Positions 45,331 through 56,391 of a stretch of 64,000 nt of DNA are shown one piece after another. A program made the translations under genes and the position numbers. Where the stretch lies: positions 4,650,001 through 4,714,000 of the forward strand of contig JAPMAC010000207.1 of NCBI GenBank assembly GCA_028671895.1. Direction: 5' to 3'. The notes below the pieces were generated by a model. The model was not told where the DNA came from, ran no database searches, and worked only from the letters and a program-made list of their open reading frames with translations. Numbering within the stretch: the first letter of the stretch is position 1; every line of letters starts with the position of its first letter. This stretch comes from Oenanthe sinensis. Its lineage: Eukaryota > Streptophyta > Magnoliopsida > Apiales > Apiaceae.

Positions 45331-46388
45331 GCATTCCAAATATAGCATTATGTACCTGCAAGTGAAATCCGTCAATTCATTCAAATTCTCATCACCTGAT
45401 TCATCAATATGAACTGAATCACTATCAAGTGGAGAATTGCCTCATTGAGGTGTTCTTGATCTATCATGCATAAGCACTGTCTCAGCACCAGACTCAATAG
45501 CGTTTGTTAAATCACTGTCTAGTGGAGCCTCACCTCTTTGAGATGGGTTATCCCAAGATATTAAATCTTTTAGGGAATCCTGCCTTGTTCTATCAAGGAG
45601 TTGCCTCACACCTTCTCCGTAAATGAGAGGTGGACATTCCTTTTCAGGATCTGGAAATGTTCCTTCCAGGAGGGGCGACGTAGTAGGCAATGTAATGAAT
45701 GGCAAATTAGAGCCTACGTTTCCCTCGTAACCCTGTGACGGGAATTTTGTATAAATACCCTACTTGACTCATCCAAAGAATTCTTGTCAATCAATTGCCT
45801 CTCAAGCCCAGATAAATCTGAATAAGAGATCTCCCTTTCGGGATGCAGAAGATTAACTTCTGTTTGAGGTAGATACATTGGACAATGTACTGTATGGCTA
45901 ACTAGAGTCCGTATCTCCTCTGAATGCGTATACCTCTTACCGTGCACTCCTTGCAATGTGTTCATAGAATTTATCTGTTTAGGCTTACCATCAGCGTGAG
46001 TGCCAGTGGTGTGCTCGACTCATTACAAGATGCTCTGGCTGACGAGCGAATTTCAATGGACTTACCCTGTTGAGAGAATGATTCCAGAGACAGTTTTATT
46101 GCCATTTCAGCTCTGCATCCTTTTGAGAAGATACAGATGAGCTTACAGTTACCTCAGATATATACTTCTTTTCTTCTCTGGAGGTAGAGTTGTAGGTGCA
46201 CTTCCGACTTCATCCTTATTTGCTGCATCAAGTGCAGTTTCTCCCTTATCAACCTCTAACTAACATAAGTTCCTTATATCTCCAAGGGTTAATATATGGA
46301 AGTGGATGAATGATTGTTTGGTATTATGGCCTGGGTAAGAGATTGATGGGTTTTCAACCTCTTGGCCAGGTTCTGTAGCCACTGGGGG
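45331..46388 (-). pseudogene. Post-pol reading frame of element B (ORF3, function unknown)
   Basis: On the minus strand open pieces lie at 45965-45714 and 45705-45442. The first has VNLLHPEREISYSDLSGLERQ. After a frameshift the second has LLEGTFPDPEKECPP, GVRQLLDRTRQDS, then ISWDNPSQRGEAPLDSDL. The last part stays open where element A is frameshifted. The region upstream (46388-46200) has the EVENPSI/SDPG-like start shared with A. No domain, signal peptide or membrane helix is recognised. Conservation of this frame in two subfamilies suggests it was once a real gene of the lineage. Confidence 0.5.
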
Positions 46389-48620
46389 CTAAACGGATAA
46401 AATCAATTAAATAAGATAAAGAAATAATCACTTTAACATTCCAAAATATATTTTTCATCTCAAGGAGAAGGAAAAATATACGAAGGAATGGTAAACGATT
46501 GCATTAAAGCACTTTTAATAAAAGAGTTTTGTCGGTTCTAAAGATTTATCATTTAAGAGCATGACACCAATAGAAATTTTCTTTAAGATACTTATCCCAT
46601 AATAAAACGCGGGAATGTGTATCAGGCAAACTTCCCATAATAAAATGCGGGAATTTACACCAAATAAGAAATTCGACTCTTTTACCAAATTTTATCTCAA
46701 TAAAATGATTTTTTTCCATTAAACCTAAGCACTGTATGTTTTGAAAACAATTTTGCAAAACATCTTTATCAGATAGAGGACTATGATTTTCCGACTCATA
46801 ATGCAATTATGATTTACATCATTTTCATCCACCTGATAGTATCCCCGACTTAAAATAATAACATGACAATTGGGGTGAATGAATGCTTAACAATACAGTA
46901 CTAGGCTTTCAAAGCAACAATCACTGTTTTGGTACTATGAATCAATGTGAAACATACATTGAAACAAGTATTTGAAAACAAAAAATTTTACAGGTGATTG
47001 ATACCTCGAAGTTAAACAATTTTTCCAAATAAAATAGAAGTCACAAAGTTTCTGCCACTTTAAAAAGAAAAATTAAGAGAGAAAACGGTTTTGAAAATAT
47101 AGCATTTAAAACCAGCTTTGGAGAGAGGATAAAATATTTTGAGAATTAAAAAAAGATTATCCTCAAGAAAAGTTTGATTCACACCCTAGAATTTAGAAAT
47201 CAAACTAGAGCTGTAAATCAAATGATTTTCAAAAGAGAAGTTTTGAAAAAGAATTTGATGTTTTCTTATCTAAAACTGATAAAAAGATGAATGTATCTTC
47301 GAATAAAATATTTTGAAAAAGAATCAGACAAGAAATTCTTTTTAATACATTCAAGTTTAAAATTCAGTCAAAGAAAGAAAACTAAATATACTAATACTAA
47401 CGGCTTTTTCAAAAACCAATTTTTACTTAGCATAAAGACTAAGCAAATCCATTAGTATCAATATATCATAATTATTTTGTAATAAAATATTAATCAATTA
47501 TCACAAAGTAATAAAAGAGAATATTTATACTACGAATAATTATGCTGTAAATTTATTTTAATTTACTTAAATCATGGAACCAATATATCACTGAATTGTT
47601 TTATATCATCATGATTTAAACAAATCAAAATAAATTAAATACTTATGCTGCACTAAGCAATTGCCAATCACATGCATATATATCAAATAAGCATGACAAT
47701 CATTCAGTAGAACAATAAGCATTGAGACATATTTTTATTATTAGTGATTTCAGATAAACAACTTGTGTTATCACTAATATTAAAAATATCACAATTAATT
47801 GCACGTTGATACCAATTATTCGATATTTATCAATAATTTCAAGATGCAAGAAATTGTTCTTCTAATATTTTATCAAATCAAAATTATGAAACTAATAAAA
47901 ATTGAATTGCTTTACTCCATAATTTTAATAAGATAAAATAAATTCGCTAAATACTAAAATATTCATAAGATTGAATATTAGCATCTAACTTCCTACACTA
48001 TATCTAATAATTGTCACTCTAGCATATTACAATTATACTCATAACAATTATTATTGATATATGTAAGCTCGAGAATTAGTTGAATAGAAATTCACAAGTC
48101 CTTTAAATATAGACATTTAATACTTGTGATCCTAATTGCAACTCCTCGCAAACAAAATCAATTTTAGAAATATTTTTTAAGTATATAAAATATTGAGAAT
48201 TTTATACACATAACTTAGAAAATACTTCGTCTTTCAATATTAGTGATTTTTAAAATATGCATTATTTATTTAGAACAGAAATTCTAAATACCGTCACTAA
48301 TATAAAAAATATCACAATTATTTGTAATAAAATATTTAAGAATATCAGAGCAAAATATTAGAGCAATTAAGCAAGATATCATTGACTAATACTCATCAAA
48401 TATTAATCATACAAATAATTATGCTTCTTACTTATGCTAAGTAATTTAACTACCAACTTATGCATAATACATTGTAAGCATGATAATTAAACTAGTAGCA
48501 ATAAGTATGAGGTACTGGATTTAAAATAAATTCACAAGTCCTTTAAATATGGAAAATTTAATACTTGTGAACTCATTTGAGAATTCCTTGCAGATGGGAT
48601 TTCCAACATATATACAAATA
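46389..48620 (-). other. Long AT-rich spacer after pol in element B
   Basis: Counterpart of 5836-7860 in A, with the same repeat pairs: TTCACAAGTCCTTTAAATAT near 48100 and 48533, and CCCATAATAAAA-GCGGG near 46600 and 46640. No coding sequence is recognised. Confidence 0.65.
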
Positions 48621-51250
48621 AATAATATTCCAAATTCACAAGTATTCATCAAGTTCTTTAACAAATATCTGCAAGTTATTCTTCTAAGGACAGTCTCGAA
48701 AGAAATGATACCTGGTGTCCATGAGCTTGTTCCTTAAGTGGTGTGGAGAGATCAACAGAGTTGTTGGAATTGACAGCTTCTAGGAATGACTTCCCTGTCT
48801 TTCTTACAACCTGTGTTATTTATATCTATATAGCCAATTAGGTTAAACCTAGTATCTTTAGGGTCTCAGATTCTAAGAATTGGTGGTCCCCTAAGATATC
48901 TAACAATTCATAACTTAGCTATAGGATAAGATTCTCTAGTATCCACTTGAAAACTTGCACATAGGCATATCGAGAATAAAATATATAGTCTTTATGCATT
49001 TGAATAAGTAATGAGCTGATTACCTCTATAGCTTGTCACTTTAGTTCATATACCTAATTTGTCCTGATCAAGCTTAGTGGTCTGTTGGCAAGAAGTCTTG
49101 GCAGGTCTAGAATCTTCTAAATTGCGCATCTTCAAAAGATCCTTGACTTACTTTAATTGACATCATTCTTTCGAATTAATTGTAATCCAAAAAGAATTGC
49201 AACTCTTCCAACATGCTCATTGTACCTACTCTGCATTTACTTAGCAAATAACTCTTGCCAAATTTTCATTAGTAGACCCACATATAATATACTCAAGGTA
49301 TACTAGCACATATATATGACATTATGTGTGCCTTGCATTCTAGAGAGATATATGTGTATAACAGCTCTAATAAAAATCATTTTCAAGTAATTAGTAGTTA
49401 GAGTGCCATACCATGTCCTTGACGATTTGCTTGAATCCCTAACTCTGTTAGGTCCTCATCTTGTTAGGCCCAATTGTTAGGTCCTAAGAGGATCAAGTCT
49501 CGTCTCTATTGCTTGTTGTTAGATCTTGAAAGTCCCGAAGATTCTGTTTCCATCATCGTCGATACCTTCTACTTGATATTAACCTGTAGCAACCAGTTTG
49601 GCTTTGTCCCTCATAGCAATGCCAATTATTATCCAGTTTCTGTGAACCCTTACTGTACCAGTTTCAGCTTCGACTTTAGTGGTCTGGGTTCCAGCTTCAG
49701 TAGATTCTGCCTTCAAATTGATTGAGATCATCTTGCATTTGCAATCACCCAATCTGGATCAATCAATGCATCTTCACTATTCTTTGGGATACCAAATGTT
49801 GATTGTTGGGTCCCGAAAAATATATGTTCATATTGATTAGCACTTCTAGCCTTTACTCAAAATCCGGTTTACTAAGAACTAGACTCCAGGAATGACTTTG
49901 ACTTCAAACCCTTTGTCTCGGCAGATATGTTCTTAATGTATTCCTTTGATCTTCATTGTGTTGAGTACGACTAGTAGATCCTTCTATTATTTTGCTCCCC
50001 CTAAGTTGCTGTTAGGATGTGTTGAAGATCCTTCACCTTTTTCAGTGGATTCTGTTAAAGTCCATGAGTTATGTAGTTTCACTACCAATTCCACTAATAG
50101 GATCTGAATCAACATCATTATCATTGATTCCTTCTGCAACCTCAGTTTCATCATCAGTATCTGAATTTGACTCTGACAAGATGTCATACTTCAAAGATTC
50201 AGAATAGTCATTCATTTGAATGCTTGGGAGCTTGGTGTAGTAGGTCGACACATTCAGACTTTTAATCACCTTCTGGTTTTCCATCATATATGCCTTGAAA
50301 GCTTTCGACTTCAATGAGTAGCCGAAGAAATTGTTCCATGAGCCTTAACTTCAAACTTGCCAAGATACTCATCTAAATCTTCAATAAATATCAATTTCCT
50401 CCAAACACACGAAAGAGTTTCAGTGTTTGCTTCTGGTTGGCCATTAACTCATATGATGTCTTTTTACGATCTTGTTGATTAAAGCAGCATGCTGTGTTAA
50501 TTGCTTCAGCTTCAAAGTACTTTGCTTCCAACTTGATCTTCCTGATGTGATCAATTACCATCTGTGATATTTTGTCTGTTGAATGCACGAACATCACCAA
50601 CTTGTAACTAGGGTTGTCATCAATCACCACTAAGCATATTTCTTCCATGACATAATTTGCTCTAGTGTGATGTTTTCATTGACTTCCCTATGTGACATAC
50701 TTCAAAATGTCCTTCTGGATTGAATTCCATATGAAGCAGTCCTCTCACCAATTTCATCTTTATCGGAGAATCCATTGTCTTGTTGACCAAGTGTGAGAGC
50801 TTCTTATGCCATAGCTAACTCTTTACTGATGAAGCTTTACTGAAAAGTTCACTTCACCTTTGCATATAAACTCCATGTCAGCTACGAACAAATTTCCTCA
50901 CTCTCAGTTGAGTGACCTTCCAACTTTCTTGTTTGAGATCAAGCACTTTTCCTTTTCAATGCTTTTCTAGAAAACCCTTGACAAAGAATTTCCTGGTGCC
51001 CTGTAGATAGTGCTTAAGTCCTTTCACAAGAAAGATGCTTCCACTGATGACAGTTCTTAAATCATGATAGCCATATCCCTTGTACATCCTTTGCTGTCAT
51101 CTCCAAAGGTTACCATCGGGGAGGCCTTCTCAACCAACAGTGATAGAAGAGTTTTAATGTTAGTCATATGCCTCGAACAATAACTGTCAAGAAATCACAT
51201 AACTTTTGCTTCTTTTTACATACTTTGCAATCACAAATGATTAAGCTTCT
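48621..51250 (-). pseudogene. Element B pol remnant
   Basis: Minus-strand pieces in order: VTFGDDSKG-like sequence after the protease position (near 51110); integrase end with KKTSYELMANQKQTLKLFRVFGG (about 50460-50395); KSKAFKAYMMENQKVIKSLNV (near 50310-50240); an RT start with LVATG (near 49600); then an abrupt jump to connection and RNase H sequence, and LADIFVKELDEYL (near 48650). Short LTR-end/primer-like words (GGACCTAACAATTGGGCC near 49470) sit at the jump. The RT palm, YVDD and the RNase H middle are missing. The RNase H joint near 48740 reads the same as in A. Confidence 0.75.
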
Positions 51251-52979
51251 TGGTCCTCAATCTCAATTGAGTCCAGATGGGTTAGAGATATTTCTTATAA
51301 TAAAGGTAACAACAGATTCAATTATGCATAATAGAAAATTCAGTACTATCTACTTTAACCATTAAACACATAAGTGACAGGTTTCAAGCAGATTTACAAA
51401 TATTCAATAATTTTCTAAAAGCACATAGATAGAAGAACTAACAAATTAATTACTAATTCTGTCTAGTCCATTTCGGTCGTTGTCTAACATTTTTAACTAT
51501 CTCTAATTACCTAAGTCAGTTTTAGATTTATCCTCGAATCTACAAATGTTACTGACAACTTAGATAATTCTATCATCTTATCCCTAACAAACAATACATG
51601 ATCTAATATGACATTTAAGTGCAACTATGTGAGTGCAAGCAAATCATGTGAAAATAAGCACATAAACAATTTGAGAATATGCAGAATATTTGAATAAAAC
51701 ATTATAAGCAATATCAAATTCCACATACACTTATCAAGTCATTTATCACAATAAGAACAAATATAAAATATCTGATCTATGACCTGTTTGTCTATTAGCA
51801 ATTTTCACAACATTAGCAGAGGTATTAAATCACATAAGATTTAAATCAAGTTCTAACAAATGTTTAGGGATACACCTAACCGTCTAGAACACCCTATCTA
51901 ATTCTAGATATTCATTTTACTGCATAGAAAATCAAGTATGAAATGTACTCACTAAACTCATATAACTAAGCATGAAATCTTATTCTTAGCAATCAATTAA
52001 ACATTTAAGTTCTAAGATGCTAACATGCTGACACGAGCCTAATACATTTCAAAACATAATAATCATACAATTATGAATTAGATAAAGATATACTAGTTAG
52101 TAAGTGTACCTGTGAAGTGCTTAGTGATTCATCTCTAGTGTTGGTCATTGATGCCAGATATTCATTTGGTTCATCACTGTCACTGATAGAATTAACCTTG
52201 CATTTAACTTCATCAACAAATGCTTTCCCTTGCTGCATCCTCACTAATGCTTGATATTCCTGCTATAACCCAACATAGTGTCTATCATCTTTTGCTTGTA
52301 CAGGCTTCTTCAAACTGTGTAGCAAACCCCTGATCTTGTCTTTCAACTTTAAACCATCCCTGTCTTGCAACCACCTCTTGAACTGATCTTGAAAATCTCC
52401 TTAATGGAATCTATAGGTAAGGACCTTTGATTAAGAATTTGGATTCCGTCTGAATCTGATGTTACTGAACTTCCTGTTGCCTTACAGGCTTGACTTGCAG
52501 TCCAGTTCTCAAGTTATTCCAAAGTGTCAAATTCACATGCAACACCTTGACCACTACCTCGAGCTATAACATCTTCAAATCAGCTTCTAAGATCATTTCA
52601 TTTCTGTTCAGAAGTTCTCAACCTTGACTTCAATCAACTTTGGTTCCTGGGTTACATATACAGTGGATATGCTAACAACTTCTGCTTTACCAAATATTAT
52701 CTTCTTCAGCTCTTGTTCTAGTTCATAGGCCTTCAGCACAACATATAGATCTTCTAAAGATAATGTAGTTATATCCTTAGAATCCCTTGTAGCTGTAATC
52801 CTATGTTCCAGATGATCTGCAGTGTTAGCACGAACTTCCTGTAATCTCCTTGTAGAATAATCTTTACGTCTTCTGTACTGAGATGCTAGGATGTCTGGTT
52901 TGTTCTCCTTCACACTACTTAAACCCCTAAAATTTTTCATCTTCAAATTCAACTCAAACCAACTAAAAACTGTACCCAA
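51251..52979 (-). pseudogene. Element B gag remnant
   Basis: The open piece 52979-52608 has ADHLEHRITATRDSKD and LSLEDLYVVLKAYELEQEL, matching the corresponding Gag segment of element C at about 56455-56570. Farther down, decayed counterparts of the acidic and coiled-coil parts follow to about 51250. No intact zinc knuckle is seen. Confidence 0.75.
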
Positions 52980-54535
52980 ATAATCTTTTCATAACCAGAA
53001 TCAACTTCTTTGGATAATCTTCAGTCGATCTTCATTGTCTTCAATAAACCGTAAAAAATCTTCAACTACTAACTTCTGAGCATCCTCGAATAAGTATTTA
53101 AGAAAAATTTAAATTTACAGAATTTTTAATTTTCTTAGAAAATAAATTAAACAAAAATAAAAATTTACAGAACTTAATTTTCAAGAATTTTGAATTTTCT
53201 TAAAAATTAAAATATTGTAAATTAATATTTAAGAAAAATTTAATTAACAAGAATATTAAATTTTCTGAAAAAATAAATAAATCTAAAATAGATATTAAAG
53301 GTTCAAAACGTTAAGTAGGCCAAAATAGCATCTAAGGCGCTTATGTCCAAGAGTAACACTAATGATTCACATTTTTCCTCAAAAAGAAACTTCGCCAATA
53401 TTAATACCTAAGACATGATTACACAGTAAAAATACTATATGATCATGTTTCAGAGTTTAATAAACACTGGACAATTTTTATTCCGGAAACAAAAATTACA
53501 CCAAGGGCAAATATCTTTTTCTGAGACGCAATTCAAAAATGAACACTCTGCGATGTCCAAGCAGCTTCGACACCCTTAATTTAATATTTAAGAAAAAATT
53601 AAATTTCTAAAAAATTTAATTTTTTTTTAAAAAATAAATTAATCAAAAATAAATATTTACAGAAAAATTTAATTTTCAAGAATTTCAAATTTTCTTAAAA
53701 ATTAAATAAATCGTAAATTAATATTTAAGAAAAATTTAAAGTTAAGAATTTTAAAATTTTTAAAATATAATAAAACAAAAATAAAAAATATCAGAATGCG
53801 GCTCCGATAGTTAGTAACTATCGGGGACGTGTCGATAGTTAATAACTATCGGACAAATAAGGCGCGTTAACTTAGTCCTTCCAAAGCTGTCGACAAAAGC
53901 TGTACACTTGCATTACTTTGACCAAGAAGACTCGCGCATGACTTTTAGAAAACAAACATGACACACATTCAAGTCACTAGTCAAGTGAAGTATTCAAGAA
54001 AAATGGACCACTTATATTGTTAAATAAATTCAAATCTTAAACTTTATTAGATTTATAAAATAAACTAATTAAAATTTATAATATAAACTAATAAAAGTTT
54101 ATAAAATAAATTTTATAAAAGTTTATAAAATAAATTTAATATTAAGTTTATAAAATAAACTAATTAAAATTTATAACATAAACTAATAAAAGTTTATACA
54201 ATAAATTTTATAAAAGTTTACGAAATAAATTTTATTTAAAATTTATAAAATAAACTAATTAAAATTTATAACATAAACTAATAAAATTTATAAAATAAAT
54301 TTTATAAAAGTTTACAAAATAAATTTTATTTAAAATTTATAAAATAAACTAATTAAAATTTATAATATAATCTAATAAAATTTTATACAATAAATTTTAT
54401 AAAGTTTATAAAATTAACTTATTAAAAGTTTATAATTAAACTTATTTAACAAGGCCTTCTGATTCTGAGTCCAAACAGTTTCGGCACGGTGAGCTCCACT
54501 GAGCTACGGATCCTGATTTGTATATCAATCAGCGA
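52980..54535 (-). other. Element B leader
   Basis: Non-coding. Contains AATTTTTCTTAAATATTAA-type runs (53100-53270 and 53580-53780), a short CGATAGTTA motif cluster (53805-53860) and the TTTATAAACTTTTA-type AT array (about 54030-54440). The order matches the element A leader, except that A has GCGCCAC where B has CGATAGTTA. Confidence 0.7.
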
Positions 54536-54547
54536 GCTCTGATACCA
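54536..54547 (-). other. Element B primer-binding site (Met-tRNA type)
   Basis: On the minus strand the sequence is TGGTATCAGAGC, two bases from the LTR end. Confidence 0.95.
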
Positions 54548-54549
54548 AT

Positions 54550-56391
54550 TGTTAGGCCCCGGAAGTATCGTAGAAGGGGGGTTGAATACGATACTCACTA
54601 AATCAAAAAATTCTTTCGAATCTTTTGCGGATAAATAATTTAGAGTTCGGTTAGTGGGCTCGTGTTCTTGAGGTGAATAGTGTTTACGGAGCTGTTTACT
54701 AATTTTCTGTGTTTAGGATTAATCAGTTCGGTTCTAGAAAATCAGCAGTAAAATAAACAACACAAGATTCGGGGAATATATCATTGATAAATATAAACCC
54801 TGAGGTTGCTACACCCGGCCAACAAATCCAGTCTGAAGAACAAGTTCTTCGCTGCTTAACAAAAACATATAACTCTCAATTTCCTGTACATGTATTTCTA
54901 GATCAGTACAAAGGAAACTAAGACCGTAGAGAGTGATATATAGTGGCCCTGAACATTTTCCGTTAAGGGACCGGCCACTAATACATCTCCGGTGAGGAGG
55001 TATAGATTTTATGACTGTTCTCTCCTCTCCGGCTTGCCTTCTCTCTCTCTGGTTATTTTTGTAGTGTTGTTGAAGACTCTCCAAATGAATGGCTCTGCTT
55101 CAATATATGTGTAGTCTTTTTCAGTACAGCTACGTGGCTTCATGTGGTCCAAGTAACTGAGCTGCTTCTTCACTTCTGTTTTTCCTTAAGTATCGGAACA
55201 ATTTACTGAGTAATTGTTTAAGTATCGATGAGTCTGTAACATAACTATCGGACACTTAAAAAAAATTCCTGAAGTAAAATAAATTACTTCACACATTGGT
55301 AACCATCGGAATTATTCCTGCAGTTAATAACCATCGGAAATTCCTTCTAGTTTTAACAACTATCGGAAAGTGGTAGCATTTCTTTTTATTTCCTTTACCC
55401 GATAGTTAGAAACTATCGGCTAGTGCTTATTCCCTTTTATTTTGTTTTCATCAATTCTTTGATTTCACCCGATGGTTGTTAACCATCTGTGAATAGGACA
55501 AAATAGGAATAAGACGAAATAGCTTGACCAAGTTGACTTCTGGATACAGCTTCTGTAGTCTTCTTTACTTAGCCAAATTCGAACCTGATAAGCCCTTAAT
55601 ATATTTTCTTCCACTGCAACCAAGTCTAATAAATATTTCCTTGTTAATTCGACCTTGATTTATTCTGGGCTTAGTCACATACCACTTCACTTGTTACTAA
55701 TTTAATCATACAGCCAATTCTTCTTAATCAATGATGCAATTCTCAATCTCTTTTGTGTTGACGTTTGGTGCAACTGGTCTGGTTCACAAATGACTAACAC
55801 GATCTTGATCTTCACATCTTCTTTACAATACAATTGACTTTGTTCCTTGTTGATTAGAAGTGCTTCGATTGTAAGTACATTGGAATCCTCTGGCACTTAT
55901 GCTGAACCACAAAATTATCTGAAACCCTGAACATCTTCGAACTTTATCCTTCACTGAAGTCTGAACATATGAATGAACTTCCTCCAGCAATCTATAGTAG
56001 ACTCCAAGATTCCATCTAATATTTTGATTCTTTGTATTTGCCGTATATTCTATCTTCTCGATTCCTGTACTTGAGCTCTGTAATTCATTGCTTGACTGAT
56101 TCACAGATTTGGATCACTAGAATCTTTCTGGTACTTTGACAACTGCTTCACTGCTTCCACATCCTTGAATACTTCAACCTTTATTCTTCACTGAGGCATG
56201 AACATATTAATGAACTTCTTCCAGTGAGCTAGCTAATGCTTCAAGTCTGTAGATTTCTTCTTTATCCTTTGTCTTTACCAAGTCTTCATGTCTTCCTGAT
56301 TCCGGTGATAAATTCATATTATTTACACGTCCTGTTCTTGTGTTGAGTTATAACCCTATGTTATTTATAGGTCTATACATACAGCCTTTCA
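54550..56391 (-). repeat. Element B 5' LTR (higher coordinates)
   Basis: Starts TGTTAGGCCCCGGAAG and ends CAGCCTTTCA, followed by target duplication AGCTG. It pairs with 42487-44324; AGCTAGCT near 56226 is a 4-bp duplication absent from the other copy. Confidence 0.95.

Larger units (their letters stand above)
42487..56391 (-). mobile_element. Element B: defective Sirevirus-like copia element inserted in gag of element C
   Basis: Two LTRs of 1838 and 1842 bp flank an internal region colinear with that of element A, in opposite orientation. AGCTG at 42482-42486 and 56392-56396 is a perfect target duplication. By eye the LTRs differ by about 25-30 substitutions plus a 4-bp AGCT duplication, roughly 1.5%. 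Pol lacks the RT palm and the middle of RNase H exactly as in A. The element is therefore young but could not have moved with its own enzymes. Confidence 0.95.
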
